Assembly: GCF_009707665.1 (NCBI RefSeq)
Contig: NZ_WLZW01000001.1
Coordinates: 868,001-932,000, forward strand
Source: Planomicrobium sp. YIM 101495
Lineage (GTDB): Bacteria > Bacillota > Bacilli > Bacillales_A > Planococcaceae
Direction of reading: 5' to 3'
DNA: 64,000 nucleotides
The translations under genes and the position numbers were made by a program. Below, one piece after another: positions 11,977 through 22,835 of the stretch. The first letter of the stretch is position 1. Every line of letters begins with the position of its first letter. The notes below the pieces were generated by a model. The model was not told the DNA's origin. It was given only the letters and a program-made list of their open reading frames with translations, and did no database searches.

Positions 11977-13263
11977 TTATGATTCGGTTGTTTGTTCTTC
12001 GTGTTTTGGTCGTCCCGGTAATACCATGTTCAAGACGACACCAACGATTGCAGCAAGCGCCATGCCTTCAACGACGAATGTCTCGGAGAATTCGAGCTTC
12101 GCGCCACCGATGCCGATGATCAGGATGACCGATGCGATGACGAGGTTGCGTTTGTCCCCGAAGTCGATGTTGTTCTCGACAAGCATCCGGAGTCCGGAAG
12201 ATGCGATGATCCCGAACAGTAAGATCGAGATGCCCCCAAGGACAGCAGTTGGAATCGTTTCGATCGCTGCCATCACTTTGCCGAGGAACGAAAACAGGAC
12301 GGCTAGGATCGCAGCACCGATGATGACGTAAATGCTGTAGACGCGCGTAATGGCGAGTACCCCGATGTTTTCGCCGTACGTCGTCTTCGGTGGTCCTCCG
12401 ATCAGCGAGGAAAGGAATGTGCCGATTCCGTCACCGAGGATCGAGCGGTGAAGCCCTGGGTCTTTTATGTAATCACGGTTGACGATTTTGCCGAGTACTA
12501 GCTGGTGCCCGATGTGTTCCGAGATCGTGACGATGGCGATCGGCACCATGATGAACAAGAGCGTCGGCGTCACCGTGAAGGAATAATCGACGCCTGGCAC
12601 AAGAAAGTCCGGAACCGCGAACCAGGTTGCTTGTTGGATCGGTTCGTAATTGATGATGCCGATCGCAGCCGAGTAGGCATAGCCTACGACGATACCGATC
12701 AAGATCGGCATGAGCGAGATGATGTTTTTAAAATAAATTGTACAGATGATGGCTGTTCCGAGTGTAACAAGCGCTGCCGAGAAATGCTGCAGGCTGTATT
12801 GGGAAACATTGTTGACGGTGATATTCATGGCCATGTCGACTGCGGTTCCTGACAAAGCGAGCCCGATGACGATGATGACAGGAGCCACCACAATCGGTGG
12901 CAGGATGTTGATGAGCCACTTATAACCTGTTGTCCAAATGACCAGTGCGACAATGGCGTAGACGGCTGAGACGAACATCGAGCCGATCATGGCTGACCCA
13001 ATGCCACCTGTTTCCGTCGCGATGGTGATCGGGACGATGAAGGCGAATGATGAGCCGAGGTACGCCGGCACTTTGAACTGTGTGATCAAGATGAAGATAA
13101 TCGTGGCGATCCCGCTTGTCAAGAGTGCGATGGCGGGGCTCAGGCCAACCAGCTTCGGTACAAGGATCGTCGCACCGAACATCGCGAACATGTGTTGTAG
13201 ACTTAAGGACAGCAACTGGCTTGTTCTCGGTTTTTCATGGACATCCAAAATGGCATCTTTCAA
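11977..13263 (-). CDS. pyrP: Uracil permease (NCS2 family)
   Basis: Integral membrane nucleobase transporter importing uracil. The sequence is hydrophobic throughout, with a dozen or more membrane segments, and starts with the NCS2 hallmark LSLQHMFAMFGATILVP. The family signature GGPPKTTYGENIGVLAIT is present, as is the QFKVPAYLGSSFAFI region. I chose the TTG at 13261-13263 because an AGGAGAG site precedes it; an ATG at 13284 overlapping the pyrR stop has no ribosome binding site. Immediately follows pyrR, without the attenuator that B. subtilis has at this junction. Confidence 0.93.
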   Translation of the reverse strand: MKDAILDVHEKPRTSQLLSLSLQHMFAMFGATILVPKLVGLSPAIALLTSGIATIIFILITQFKVPAYLGSSFAFIVPITIATETGGIGSAMIGSMFVSAVYAIVALVIWTTGYKWLINILPPIVVAPVIIVIGLALSGTAVDMAMNITVNNVSQYSLQHFSAALVTLGTAIICTIYFKNIISLMPILIGIVVGYAYSAAIGIINYEPIQQATWFAVPDFLVPGVDYSFTVTPTLLFIMVPIAIVTISEHIGHQLVLGKIVNRDYIKDPGLHRSILGDGIGTFLSSLIGGPPKTTYGENIGVLAITRVYSIYVIIGAAILAVLFSFLGKVMAAIETIPTAVLGGISILLFGIIASSGLRMLVENNIDFGDKRNLVIASVILIIGIGGAKLEFSETFVVEGMALAAIVGVVLNMVLPGRPKHEEQTTES

Positions 13264-13280
13264 TTGGGTTCTCTCCTGTC

Positions 13281-13990
<710 letters not shown>

Positions 13991-14021
13991 TTAAAGGTGA
14001 CCTATTCAATTTGCTATAGCA

Positions 14022-14050
14022 AGTATATAAATGGATTTGCCGGTTGTCAA
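14022..14050 (-). promoter_or_regulatory. SigA promoter of the pyr operon
   Basis: Minus-strand TTGACA (14045-14050), 17 bp spacer, TATACT (14022-14027). It overlaps the rluD stop codon, so the leader starts at about 14015 and is near 200 nt long. Confidence 0.85.
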
Positions 14051-14958
14051 GCGCCGTTTCGAACCGATTCCACCAATTCCGCAAATTCCGTCGGTGGTTC
14101 TGCAGAAAACTCAAGGTATTCGCCCGTTACCGGATGGTCGAATCCGATGACTTGTGCATGCAATGCCTGGCCAACCGCTTCTTTCAGACGTTTCGGTCCA
14201 TACTTCGGGTCTCCTACGAGTGGGAAACCGATATAACGCATATGAACGCGAATCTGGTGCGTACGGCCAGTTTCCAAGCTGCATTCCACAAGTGTGAAAT
14301 CGCCGAAACGCTCAAGCACACGGAAATGTGTCACCGCGTGTTTGCCGTTGTCGACGACAGCCATGCGCTGGCGGTCTTTCGTGTCACGTGCAATCGGTGC
14401 TTCGATCGTCCCTTTGTCATGCGGAATATGGCCGTGTACAAGCGCGATGTATCTGCGTGTCACGGTCTTCTTCACAAGCTGCTCCACGAGGGAATGGTGC
14501 GCCGCATCGTTCTTCGCGACCATCAAAAGTCCGGAAGTGTCTTTGTCGATCCGGTGAACGATTCCCGGACGGATGACGCCGTTAATGCCGGACAAATCCG
14601 TGCAATGGTGCATCAAACCGTTGACCAGTGTGCCAGACGCATGTCCTGGCGCCGGGTGGACGACCATCCCTTTCGGCTTGTTCACGACGAGCACATCCGC
14701 ATCTTCGTAAACAATCTCAAGGTTCAAGTCTTCCGGCACTGCATCCAGGTCTTCCACTGGCGGTGGGATGACGACAATTTCGTCACCTTGCTTCGTTTTA
14801 TAGTTCGGTTTGACCGTCTCGCCGTTGACACGGATGGCACCTTCTTTGACCCATCCCTGGATCTGTGAACGTGACCAACCTTCTTCTTCAGCAGACAACA
14901 CTTTATCGATCCGGTCTCCTGCTGTTTCTTCTGTTACTGTAAACAAGAATTCTTCCAT
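14047..14958 (-). CDS. 23S rRNA pseudouridine synthase, RluD/YlyB type
   Basis: 303-residue RluA-family enzyme. An N-terminal S4 RNA-binding domain (about residues 14-75) precedes the catalytic domain. The catalytic aspartate is Asp138 in HRIDKDTSGLL, and ALVHGHIP and LETGRTHQIRVHM match family motifs. By position (between lspA and pyr) it is the counterpart of B. subtilis ylyB. It likely modifies large-subunit rRNA uridines equivalent to the RluD sites, but substrate specificity cannot be read from sequence. The start codon touches the lspA stop. Confidence 0.92.
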   Translation of the reverse strand: MEEFLFTVTEETAGDRIDKVLSAEEEGWSRSQIQGWVKEGAIRVNGETVKPNYKTKQGDEIVVIPPPVEDLDAVPEDLNLEIVYEDADVLVVNKPKGMVVHPAPGHASGTLVNGLMHHCTDLSGINGVIRPGIVHRIDKDTSGLLMVAKNDAAHHSLVEQLVKKTVTRRYIALVHGHIPHDKGTIEAPIARDTKDRQRMAVVDNGKHAVTHFRVLERFGDFTLVECSLETGRTHQIRVHMRYIGFPLVGDPKYGPKRLKEAVGQALHAQVIGFDHPVTGEYLEFSAEPPTEFAELVESVRNGA

Positions 14959-15434
14959 TATGACACCTTTTTCTTTTGTCTTTTTTCATCTCTGATAATG
15001 ACGATGAACATCATCACCACACCGATCGTCAAAGCAGCATCCGCTACGTTGAAAATCGGGAATTCGTAATTGATTACCGGAATCAGCACATCGACAAAGT
15101 CGACTACTTCCCCACGCGTCATGCGGTCGATGAAGTTCCCGAGCGTTCCGCCAAGCAAGACCATCAAAGTCACTTGGAATAACGGTTCGCCTTTTGCATG
15201 TTTGTGGAAATAATAAATGATGCCAATCGTTACAGCTACGGTCACGATCGCAAATAGCCACATCTGTCCTTCGAGCATCCCCCATGCAGCACCTCTGTTG
15301 CGGTGCGAGAGCCAGCCTAAATACGGATCGACGACTGCGATCCGCTCGCCAAGTTCCATGTTGGCGACTACGAGCCATTTCGTGAATTGGTCGAATGCAA
15401 TGATCAATAAAGCAATGCCATAGTAAATTAACAC
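14958..15434 (-). CDS. lspA: Lipoprotein signal peptidase II
   Basis: 158-residue membrane aspartic protease that removes signal peptides from diacylglyceryl-modified prolipoproteins. Four hydrophobic segments are visible. The two catalytic aspartates are Asp103 in GNFIDRM and Asp132 in FNVADAAL, and the N-terminal DQFTKW matches the family. Its upstream neighbour in B. subtilis (ylyA) is absent; a repeat island takes its place. CtaC in this window carries a lipobox and would be a substrate. Confidence 0.96.
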   Translation of the reverse strand: MLIYYGIALLIIAFDQFTKWLVVANMELGERIAVVDPYLGWLSHRNRGAAWGMLEGQMWLFAIVTVAVTIGIIYYFHKHAKGEPLFQVTLMVLLGGTLGNFIDRMTRGEVVDFVDVLIPVINYEFPIFNVADAALTIGVVMMFIVIIRDEKRQKKKVS

Positions 15435-15569
15435 AAGCCTGTTCCCCCGTCATCTCATCAGTCAGTCCATTTTACCATAGATGGGAGGGAAAAAGAAAAT
15501 GAGGATGGATTGGGTAGTGAGATTGGTGGCACGTAGGAATCTGGTGTGGAGTTTCTATTGGGAAAGATG

Positions 15570-16013
15570 GGTATCGCATTGAATGTCGCTTGCGGCTTAA
15601 GGACATGGCTCCCGGAAGAAGCCAAGCTGAGGAACGCTCGTCTTCTTCCTCCTCCCAGTCCAAACCATCTCCTTCGCTTTGTGTGTGGGAGAAGTGGGAA
15701 TGATATGCAATTTTCATTTCATTCTATTGTTGGTGTCGAGATAAATGTCTGGGCGGCTGACTGCGTAGGCCGCTGGGGTTCTGATGTTGTGTGTAGAAAA
15801 GTAAAATCGGGTGTCGCGTGAGTATTTGCTTCGTCGCTTCGGACAGGGCTCCCGGAAGAAGCCAAGCTGAGGAACGCTCGTCTTCTTCCTTCGCCCAGTC
15901 CAAACCAGCCACTCCGCTTTGTGTGTGGGAGAAATGGTGGTGAGATGGAATTTTTATTACTTTCTAATGTTGGTGTTGAGTTAAATATTTGGGCGGCTAA
16001 CTGCGTAGGGTGC
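15570..16013 (+). repeat. A elements, copies 1 and 2 (tandem)
   Basis: Copy 1 spans about 15570-15773 and copy 2 about 15811-16013; the shared GGCTCCCGGAAGAAGCC lies at 15607 and 15847, a period of 240 bp. Each unit contains an imperfect hairpin with arms GGAAGAAG / CTTCTTCC and ends with GGGCGGCT..CTGCGTAGG. The copies differ by scattered substitutions. Confidence 0.85.
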
Positions 16014-16260
16014 TGTGGTTCTGATTTTGGAGAGGGAAAAAGAGAGAGCGGGCGTCGCGAGGGAAATCTCTTTTTTCATCAGGGATGCAAAAATAAAAGT
16101 AGTTTTCACCTCTATTCTGCAACGTGCGGCATTTCCAGCTTCAATAACAAGAATTTTTACCGTTAAGTGACGGAATCGCGCAAATGTGAACGCACCACTC
16201 ATACCAGCTTGAGGTACGACATTTATTCTTCTGCTCGCTTATTTTCAAGAGTGAAAATCT

Positions 16261-16322
16261 GAGTCGCGACTGCAAGTGCATGAGTCGCGATTAAATTCCG
16301 TGAGACGCGACTAATGCCAGAA
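16261..16322 (+). repeat. 21 bp phased array R2, core GAGTCGCGA
   Basis: GAGTCGCGAC at 16261, GAGTCGCGAT at 16282 and GAGACGCGAC at 16302 are spaced 21 and 20 bp with unrelated filler. Same island position as arrays R3 and R4. Confidence 0.7.
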
Positions 16323-16424
16323 TCAGCATAAAAACTGAAATCCCCCACCTACCATCCGACACCTTCTGTGAGAATGCGACGATGGCTGCTATGCTTCGAT
16401 TATCCAAATCTTCAACATTCTACT

Positions 16425-16735
16425 TCTCTCCCCTTGTCGAGGGAGCTGAGCCGGAATGGAAGAGTGAACGTGCTGAAGGAGTAAAGCTAAGACGAGACCC
16501 CGCAGGTTGCGCAGCGACCGAGGAGGCTCGAGGGCAAAGATATGCTCCTGCATCGCTGCGCTAGCTTCGTCGCAAAGACATTGACCGAATTCCATTCGTT
16601 CAACGCCTTCTCAGCGCCTTCAGCTCACGAAACCCTGAAATGTGGGTCAGCCGGTTTCCTGCTAGGTCAATCCTCTCACTTCATGAAAACTCTGGAATGC
16701 AGACCAGCCGGACTCTATATATTAATACTCTAGTT
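16425..16735 (+). repeat. C element, copy 1
   Basis: Contains the near-identical 37 bp apex (16494-16530), whose centre folds as GGTTGC-GCA-GCGACC (16505-16519). Flanked by GAGCTGAGCCGGAATGGA on the left and a CTGGAATG..CCAGCCGGACTC end on the right. Compared with copies 2 and 3 the right half is about 100 bp longer. Confidence 0.75.
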
Positions 16736-16744
16736 CTTCACCAA

Positions 16745-16789
16745 CACAAAAACCCGCCCTAGGTCATGTTGCTCGACCTGGGGCGGGTT
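16745..16789 (-). terminator. ileS terminator
   Basis: Minus-strand stem of about 15 bp (AACCCGCCCCAGGTC / GACCTAGGGCGGGTT, 16751-16789) followed by TTTTGTG. Confidence 0.9.
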
Positions 16790-16800
16790 CGAAATGTTGA

Positions 16801-19557
16801 TTATGCTTCTTTTGTTTCGACGACTGCCGCACAACGTGAGCAGAGTGTCGGATGATTGTCGTTTTGGCCGAGCTGTTCAGAAACAGTCCAGCAGCGCTCA
16901 CATTTTTCGCCGTCCGCTCTTTCGACGACAACTGCAACGGAACCGTCTGCCACTTTCGGTGCGTCTTCTAGAGAGCCGCCGAATTCGTAGCCGGAAACCA
17001 TGAACAACTGGCCGACGTTGTCATCGATCGACGCAAGCAATTGTTTCGTTGCTTCGTCTCCGTAAACGACCACTTTCGCTTCAAGCGATTTCCCGATTGT
17101 TTTCGCAGCGCGCGCTTCTTCAAGTGCTTTCAAGACTGCGTCACGGATCACCATAAATTGTGTCCATTTTTCTTCGAGTGCATCGTATGCATCTTTCCAC
17201 TCAACTTCCGGGAAGTCCGTCAGCTGTACGCTCGCTTCTTCTACGAAGTCCAAGTGTGCCCATAGTTCATCCGCAGTGTGCGGGATGATCGGGGAAGCGA
17301 GCTTCAAGATTGCCATAAGCGAGTCGAACATAACTGTCTGCATCGCACGGCGATGTGGATGATCCGCCGTTTCGATGTAGACAACGTCTTTCGCTACGTC
17401 AAGGTAGAATGAGCTCAAGTCATTTGCGCAGAAGTGATTCAACGCATGGTAGACACTTGAGAATTCGTAAGAGTTGTAGCCTTTATGCGCTGCGTCGATC
17501 ATTTTTTGAAGACGCATTGCCATGAACTGGTCCATTTCGCGCATATCTTCATATGCGACGCGGTCCGTTTCATTGTCGAAGTCGTGCAAGTTCCCGTGAA
17601 GGAATTTCAGCGTATTGCGGATTTTGCGATACACTTCAGAAACTTGCTTGAAGTTCTCGTCAGATACACGCACGTCCGCAGTGTAGTCGACTGAAGCAAC
17701 CCATAAGCGCAGGATATCTGCCCCAAGTTGGTTCATGACTTTCGCTGGCACGATGACGTTACCGAGTGATTTACTCATCTTGCGACCATTGCCGTCGAGT
17801 GTGAATCCGTGGCTTAAGACGCCTTTATACGGCGCGATGCCGTTGATTGCCACACTTGTTGTAAGTGATGAGTTGAACCAACCGCGGTATTGGTCAGAGC
17901 CTTCAAGATAAAGGTCTGCTGGATACTGTAGGTCTTCGCGCTCATCAAGTACTGCTTGGTGAGATGAACCTGAGTCGAACCAAACGTCCATGATGTCGTT
18001 TTCTTTCGTAAATGTGCCGTTCGGGCTACCTGGATGTGTGAATCCTGGTGGCAATAGGTCGCTTGGCTCGCGCTCGAACCAAACGTTCGAACCGTGCTCG
18101 CGGAACAAGCCTGAGATGTGCTCGATTGTTTCCGGTGTGATGATTGCATCCCCGTTTTCCGCATAGAATACCGGAATTGGAACGCCCCATACGCGTTGAC
18201 GGGAAATATTCCAGTCTCCTCGGTCACGCAGCATATTGTAAAGACGTGTTTCGCCCCAGTGCGGTGTGAATGTCGTCTCGTCGATTGCTTTTAGGATCTG
18301 GTCACGGAACGCTTCGATTGAAACGAACCACTGTGCTGTTGCACGGTAGATAACCGGCTTTTTCGTACGCCAGTCGTGTGGATATGAGTGCGTGATGAAT
18401 TCAAGTGCTTCGAGCGCACCTGCTTCTTTCAACGCTTCTGTGATCGATTTGTTCGCTTTGTCGTAAAACTCTCCTGCGAATCCTGGTGCTTCGTCTGTCA
18501 TGACACCACGCTCGTCGACTGGACAAAGAACGTCAAGGCCGTATTTTTTCCCGACTAAGAAGTCATCTTCCCCGTGTCCTGGTGCAGTATGAACGCAACC
18601 AGTACCAGATTCGATTGTGACGTGGTCACCAAGCATGACGAGTGAAGTACGGTCATACAATGGGTGCTTCGCCGTGATGTGTTCCATTTCCGCCCCTTTG
18701 AACTGACGGACAACTTCGTATTCTTCCCAACCAAGCTCTTTCGCAACTGCTTCAGCGAGGTCTTGGGCAACGACATATTTAGAGCCGTTCGCAGCCAATT
18801 CAACATAGTTGAAATCAGCATGAACTGTGATTCCAAGGTTAGCTGGAATCGTCCAAGGAGTTGTCGTCCAGATGATGATTTTTGTTCCTTCGTCTAATAG
18901 TCCTTTTCCATCAACGACAGGGAAAGAAACGTAGATTGATGGAGATTTCTTGTCGTGGTATTCAATTTCAGCTTCAGCGAGAGAAGATTCACTTGATGGA
19001 GACCAGTAAACCGGCTTCAATCCTTTATAGATGTAGCCTTTCTCAGCCATCTTACCAAATACTTCGATTTGACGTGATTCGTATGTTGGCTTCAATGTAA
19101 CGTATGGGTTTTCCCAGTCGCCACGAACACCGATGCGCTTGAACTGTGAACGTTGGCTATCGATCTGTTGGTATGCATATTCTTCACACAACTTCCGAAA
19201 TTCGGCCAATGACAGCTCTTTCCGGTTGACTCCTTTGTTCGTCAACGCCTGCTCGATCGGTAGACCGTGTGTGTCCCAGCCCGGAACGTATGGCGCATGG
19301 AAACCCATCATCGAACGGGAACGGACGATCATGTCTTTCAGCACTTTGTTGAGTGCGTGACCCATGTGAAGGTCACCGTTCGCATAAGGTGGTCCGTCAT
19401 GCAAAACGAAGAACGGACGGCCTTTCGTACGTTCGTTGACTTTCTTGTAGATGTCCATCTCTTCCCATTTCTTCTGCATTTCCGGTTCGCGATTCGGCAA
19501 GTTGCCGCGCATCGGAAAATCAGTTTTCGGCATTAATAGCGTATCTTTGTAATCCAT
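16801..19557 (-). CDS. ileS: Isoleucyl-tRNA synthetase
   Basis: 918-residue class I aminoacyl-tRNA synthetase charging tRNA-Ile. The HIGH-type motif reads HMGH at residues 64-67, the KMSKS loop ([10 protein letters not shown]) lies near residue 595, and an editing CP1 domain lies between. The C-terminal zinc finger has two Cys pairs (CERC and CSRC). I set the start at the ATG ending at 19557 ([11 protein letters not shown]), after TTGGAGGAA; the in-frame ATG at 19620 lies in the terminator of the T-box leader. Controlled by that leader. Confidence 0.97.
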   Translation of the reverse strand: MDYKDTLLMPKTDFPMRGNLPNREPEMQKKWEEMDIYKKVNERTKGRPFFVLHDGPPYANGDLHMGHALNKVLKDMIVRSRSMMGFHAPYVPGWDTHGLPIEQALTNKGVNRKELSLAEFRKLCEEYAYQQIDSQRSQFKRIGVRGDWENPYVTLKPTYESRQIEVFGKMAEKGYIYKGLKPVYWSPSSESSLAEAEIEYHDKKSPSIYVSFPVVDGKGLLDEGTKIIIWTTTPWTIPANLGITVHADFNYVELAANGSKYVVAQDLAEAVAKELGWEEYEVVRQFKGAEMEHITAKHPLYDRTSLVMLGDHVTIESGTGCVHTAPGHGEDDFLVGKKYGLDVLCPVDERGVMTDEAPGFAGEFYDKANKSITEALKEAGALEALEFITHSYPHDWRTKKPVIYRATAQWFVSIEAFRDQILKAIDETTFTPHWGETRLYNMLRDRGDWNISRQRVWGVPIPVFYAENGDAIITPETIEHISGLFREHGSNVWFEREPSDLLPPGFTHPGSPNGTFTKENDIMDVWFDSGSSHQAVLDEREDLQYPADLYLEGSDQYRGWFNSSLTTSVAINGIAPYKGVLSHGFTLDGNGRKMSKSLGNVIVPAKVMNQLGADILRLWVASVDYTADVRVSDENFKQVSEVYRKIRNTLKFLHGNLHDFDNETDRVAYEDMREMDQFMAMRLQKMIDAAHKGYNSYEFSSVYHALNHFCANDLSSFYLDVAKDVVYIETADHPHRRAMQTVMFDSLMAILKLASPIIPHTADELWAHLDFVEEASVQLTDFPEVEWKDAYDALEEKWTQFMVIRDAVLKALEEARAAKTIGKSLEAKVVVYGDEATKQLLASIDDNVGQLFMVSGYEFGGSLEDAPKVADGSVAVVVERADGEKCERCWTVSEQLGQNDNHPTLCSRCAAVVETKEA

Positions 19558-19616
19558 TCTAATTCCTCCAATTTGGTTGGTTCGCTGAACAGAAACAGCG
19601 CGCTGCCAATTTTTTT

Positions 19617-19864
19617 GCAAACAAAAAGAGTCTCCCCTCCCTGGAAAGGGACGAGAAACTCTCGCGGTGCCACCCTCGTTGCAGTTCGATCAGCTGCCAC
19701 TCGAATCACCGTAACGTGGTGCAACGGAAGCGGCTAACCGTTCAATTCGCCGCTTCTGCTCAGGAGTGATCTTTTCCTGCTGGCCATACCGGACTCACAC
19801 TATCCCCGGTTCGCTAAATTGGCTGAAAGCTGGAAACATCTCCGTCTTCGCGTTTTCAATGTAT
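19617..19864 (-). promoter_or_regulatory. T-box riboswitch leader of ileS, Ile specifier
   Basis: The minus strand carries the T-box core AGGGTGGCACCGCG (19663-19676), followed by a terminator with about 14 bp stem (19626-19662) and U-rich tail. Upstream, a Stem I region contains an ATC triplet followed by A (19768-19770), which fits the isoleucine specifier codon. Uncharged tRNA-Ile would stabilise the antiterminator and allow ileS transcription. The specifier loop was assigned by eye. Confidence 0.9.
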
Positions 19865-19870
19865 GTCGTT

Positions 19871-19900
19871 ATTATAAAGACTGACAGGGTAACTCGTCAA
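19871..19900 (-). promoter_or_regulatory. SigA promoter of the ileS T-box leader
   Basis: Minus-strand TTGACG (19895-19900), 18 bp spacer, TATAAT (19871-19876), just after the divIVA stop codon. Confidence 0.8.
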
Positions 19901-19905
19901 GCTTG

Positions 19906-20418
19906 TTAATCTTCTTCTTGTTCTTCCAGACGTTCGAGGTTGGTCGTATCCAGATCGTACTCCATCAACGTTTCCCAATCATCTGTATCGATCAGATCCA
20001 ACTGTGCTTCCACAAGCATCTTGAAGCGGTTGCGGAATACTTTCGATTGCTTCTTCAGTTCTTCGATTTCCATCGCGATGCGACGAGCTTTCGTCAGGCT
20101 TTCGTTGACGATCCGGTCAGCATTCTTCTCTGCTTCCCGCACGATCAGCTTCGCTTCTTTTTGGGAATTGCGACGGACTTCTTCAGCAGCTTCCTGTGCG
20201 ACGACGATCGACTTGTGCAACGTCTCTTCGATGTTCGTGAAATGGCCGACACGTTCGTCCGTCTGCTTCAGACGTTCTTCCAATTCCTTTTTCTCTTTGA
20301 TCAGCCCTTCGTAATCTTTGATGATCTGATCGAGAAACTCGTTCACTTCATCTTCGTTGTATCCGCGAAATCCTCGGCCGAACTCTTTATTATGTATATC
20401 CAGCGGTGATAATGGCAT
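19906..20418 (-). CDS. divIVA: Cell division scaffold protein DivIVA
   Basis: 170-residue coiled-coil protein that binds negatively curved membrane at septa and poles. The N-terminal membrane-binding domain MPLSPLDIHNKEFGRGFRG is typical, followed by long heptad regions (EELKKQSKVFRNRFKMLVEAQ) and an acidic tail. The start at 20418 (MPLSP) follows the family; an ATG three codons earlier shares the same ribosome binding site and cannot be excluded. It has its usual position between ylmH and ileS. Confidence 0.96.
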   Translation of the reverse strand: MPLSPLDIHNKEFGRGFRGYNEDEVNEFLDQIIKDYEGLIKEKKELEERLKQTDERVGHFTNIEETLHKSIVVAQEAAEEVRRNSQKEAKLIVREAEKNADRIVNESLTKARRIAMEIEELKKQSKVFRNRFKMLVEAQLDLIDTDDWETLMEYDLDTTNLERLEEQEED

Positions 20419-20545
20419 TTCATGCACCTCTCCTTGCCTCAGCTTCTTTACCCTTCATTATACAGTCCTTCAAGTGAAATATCAGTATATTTTTATATTT
20501 ATTGTAGCAATTCACCCGGCAAGTCACGAAAACTCGCCGGATTCA

Positions 20546-21331
20546 TCAGCCTTTCGGTACCAGCCTGCCAATTTGCAGACGGATTTTGTCTTTTCTCGTC
20601 CGCCCTTCGATGGCAAGGACTTTCACACGCCCTAACCCGCGAACCGAGATCAAGTCGGATTCCTGCAGTTCGAATGCTGGCTGCTCCTGCACAGTCCAGT
20701 TCACTTTCGCTTTGCCGCCATGAATGTAAGCCGACGCCTTTTGGCGGGAGATCTTGAAGACCGAGCTCATAACCGTGTCGAGGCGCAGGGAAGACACCGT
20801 GTCCGTCTCCTCCGCCCATTCCTCGTGCACTTGAATGAAGTTCTCTGCACCCTCCACTTGCTTCAGCTGGACTTTGACGTTCTTCGCACTGACGAAGTTA
20901 GCTTCGAGATAAGACTGGATTTCGGCTGCGACCGCGAATTGCACTTGCTCATTCTCAATGCGGATGTCGCCGTACTTCCCGCGGTCCAGCCCGAGCGACA
21001 TGAGCGACCCCAGAATATCCGGGTGCTCCAGGCTTACGAACTTCGCAGGGTACTTGAGCTCCAGCATGACCAGCTGGAAATCTTCCGGCTGCGGCTCATA
21101 ATAAGACGGGTACAACAGCAGACGTTCCCGTTCAGGATCTTGAAATAAACCGGCCGAAGCGATTTTCACATCCGACGAACCGACGACCGACTGGACGATG
21201 AAGCGTTGACGAGGATCCAGGAAGTCGGTCAACTTTGGTGTATACCGATCCTCCACTTCGATGATCCAACCCGCCACTTGCTCGATGAATGGCTGCTCTT
21301 CTTTACGGAAGTGCTGAAATAGTGACTCCAT
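20546..21331 (-). CDS. ylmH: YlmH, S4-domain RNA-binding protein
   Basis: 261 residues with a C-terminal S4 domain (about 180-245, LDTVMSSVFKISRQKASAYI...VNW) and an N-terminal RRM-like region. In Gram-positive bacteria YlmH sits between ylmG and divIVA and has been linked to ribosome quality control and to division. Here it keeps that position. An imperfect hairpin after the stop (about 20505-20540) could weakly terminate the transcript ahead of divIVA. Confidence 0.92.
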   Translation of the reverse strand: MESLFQHFRKEEQPFIEQVAGWIIEVEDRYTPKLTDFLDPRQRFIVQSVVGSSDVKIASAGLFQDPERERLLLYPSYYEPQPEDFQLVMLELKYPAKFVSLEHPDILGSLMSLGLDRGKYGDIRIENEQVQFAVAAEIQSYLEANFVSAKNVKVQLKQVEGAENFIQVHEEWAEETDTVSSLRLDTVMSSVFKISRQKASAYIHGGKAKVNWTVQEQPAFELQESDLISVRGLGRVKVLAIEGRTRKDKIRLQIGRLVPKG

Positions 21332-21369
21332 TTTTAAAATCTCCTTTGTGACGATTCACTTAGTTACAG

Positions 21370-21395
21370 AAAAAACCCCACAAGAGTGAGGTTTT
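21370..21395 (-). terminator. Weak intra-cluster terminator after ylmG
   Basis: Minus-strand stem AAAACCTCAC / GTGGGGTTTT (21372-21395) with a TTTTTT tail, overlapping the ylmG stop. It could reduce read-through into ylmH. Confidence 0.6.
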
Positions 21396-21672
21396 AGATG
21401 AATGTGCGAAACACGACGATCAACCCTTGGCTCGCCAAGTTCAATGCAAAGATTGCAATGATCGGTGAAAAATCGATCATGCCGATCGGTGGTATAATCC
21501 TCCGGAAAATATCCAAGTACGGATCTGTAAGTCTGGAAAGCAATTGACCAAAGCTGGATTCCTTCGCATTCGGCAGCCAGCTGAGTAAAATGCTGGCGAT
21601 GAGGATATACGTATATATTTGGACTGCGTATAAAATAAGATTCAATAAAGCGATCATTGGGAAGTCATACAC
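21394..21672 (-). CDS. ylmG: YggT family membrane protein YlmG
   Basis: 92-residue protein with two hydrophobic helices (about 6-30 and 65-90) flanking the conserved loop SWLPNAKESSFGQLLSRLTDPYL, which is the YggT signature. The family is genetically associated with FtsZ placement and osmotic tolerance, but its molecular role is unclear. Start ATG follows GAGGTGT; a second ATG five codons later would also fit the family. Located between sepF and ylmH as usual. Confidence 0.9.
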   Translation of the reverse strand: MYDFPMIALLNLILYAVQIYTYILIASILLSWLPNAKESSFGQLLSRLTDPYLDIFRRIIPPIGMIDFSPIIAIFALNLASQGLIVVFRTFI

Positions 21673-21678
21673 CTCTTT

Positions 21679-22164
21679 TTATTGTTGGTCATCGTAATAG
21701 AAATCTGAAATAGCTCCGTCCACTTCGACTGTATCGGGAACACATAGGAAGATGTCCGTACCGATACGTTGAATATCGCCGCCAAGGGCATAGACAGTTC
21801 CGCTCAGAAAGTCGATGATACGCAAGCCTTGGTCTTTTTCAATCCGTTGGAGGTTGACGACGACCGCGCGTTTGTTCTTCAAGCTCTCTGCAATGTCCTG
21901 AGCTTCCGAATAGACGCGCGGCTCAGCTAGCGTGACTTTCGCAGATTTGCTAGCGCTTTGTAAACTCACCAAATTCGGTGGAGCAGCATTTGTATGCTCA
22001 ACAGGTTTCGGACGCCGTTCTTTCGGTGCCTTCCGCAACTGTTCCTGTTGGGTTACTGGTGCTTTTTCCTGTCGTACTGCTGGTTGTTGCTTCTGTGATT
22101 GGGGTTCAGCTTCTTCATAATCATCCATGTAGAAATAGTTTTTGAATTTGTCTATGATGCTCAT
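21679..22164 (-). CDS. sepF: Cell division protein SepF
   Basis: 161-residue FtsZ-binding protein that bundles protofilaments and tethers them to membrane. The N-terminal amphipathic segment [15 protein letters not shown] is followed by a Gln/Pro/Lys-rich linker (about 20-70) and the C-terminal SepF domain with [24 protein letters not shown] and [21 protein letters not shown]. Overlaps ylmE by 4 bases. Confidence 0.96.
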   Translation of the reverse strand: MSIIDKFKNYFYMDDYEEAEPQSQKQQPAVRQEKAPVTQQEQLRKAPKERRPKPVEHTNAAPPNLVSLQSASKSAKVTLAEPRVYSEAQDIAESLKNKRAVVVNLQRIEKDQGLRIIDFLSGTVYALGGDIQRIGTDIFLCVPDTVEVDGAISDFYYDDQQ

Positions 22165-22835
22165 CCCTCTACCTCACTTTCCGTTCCTACCAGTGCCGTG
22201 CCGATCCGGACATATGAAGCGCCTTCTTCAGCAGCGATTATATAATCGCCGGACATCCCCATCGAACATTCTGTACACGGAGCATGGTCCCAAGCCTTCT
22301 CGGCAATCTCCATCTGCAGTTTCTTCAGGCCACTGAACACTTGGCGGATCAGTCCTTCGTCTTCTGAAATCGGAGCCATGGTCATCAAGCCGATCACTTG
22401 GATTTTGTCGAAATCGGCGAGCGACCGAACAAATTCCACCGCTTCTTCAGCTGGGACTCCGCTTTTTGATTCTTCACCGGAAACGTTGACTTGTACGAAG
22501 CAGCGAACTGCTTTCTCCGCACGTTTCTGAATTTCTTTCGCTAAGCTTAGCCGGTCTAATGAATGCAAGAAATCAATTTCATTGATGATGTCTTTTACTT
22601 TGCGTGTTTGCAAATTGCCGATGAAGTGCCAGTCGACACTCGCGTGGATCGCTTCGCGTTTCTGCAAAAGGCCAGCAGGGCGGTTTTCGCCAAGATGTAT
22701 GATGCCAGCGTCTACAGCTTCCTGCGTGCGCTCATTCCCGACTTGCTTTGTAACGGCGATCACTTGGATGCCTGGGTTGATTTGATTGAGTTGCTCGGTT
22801 ATGTTTTCGAATTTCGATTTGATCGTTTCCATCAT
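22161..22835 (-). CDS. ylmE: YggS family PLP-binding protein YlmE
   Basis: 224-residue alanine-racemase-fold PLP protein, thought to act in PLP homeostasis rather than catalysis. The PLP lysine is in VIAVTKQV near residue 30. Family motifs [21 protein letters not shown] and SMGMSGDY are all visible. Its ribosome binding site is poor. In B. subtilis, ylmD, ylmC, ylmA, sigG, sigE and spoIIGA lie between it and ftsZ; here repeat island 2 fills the gap. Confidence 0.94.
   Translation of the reverse strand: MMETIKSKFENITEQLNQINPGIQVIAVTKQVGNERTQEAVDAGIIHLGENRPAGLLQKREAIHASVDWHFIGNLQTRKVKDIINEIDFLHSLDRLSLAKEIQKRAEKAVRCFVQVNVSGEESKSGVPAEEAVEFVRSLADFDKIQVIGLMTMAPISEDEGLIRQVFSGLKKLQMEIAEKAWDHAPCTECSMGMSGDYIIAAEEGASYVRIGTALVGTESEVEG

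Larger units (their letters stand above)
15435..16744. repeat. Composite repeat island 1 (A-A-21 bp array-B-C), between lspA and ileS
   Basis: 1.3 kb with no convincing gene. Plus-strand order: two tandem A units, a phased short array (cores at 16261, 16282, 16302), hairpin element B (16357-16386) and stem-loop element C (from about 16425). Past the C core, a second copy of the C end motif near 16690-16720 suggests partial duplication. The stretch 16040-16250 and 15435-15560 shows nothing recognisable. The same order recurs in islands 2 and 3. Confidence 0.8.

Noticed and set aside
15435-16800. Insertion sequence or transposon remnant
   Set aside because: No transposase-like frame, no clear terminal inverted repeats bounding the island, and no target duplication could be identified.
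20455-20485. divIVA promoter (TATAAT-like hexamer at 20457-20462, minus strand)
   Set aside because: A -10-like hexamer is present but no acceptable -35 at 16-18 bp; not strong enough to list as a feature.
20499-20819. 106-codon minus-strand frame overlapping the ylmH 3' end
   Set aside because: Out of frame with ylmH, no start signal, and it overlaps a clearly conserved S4-domain gene.
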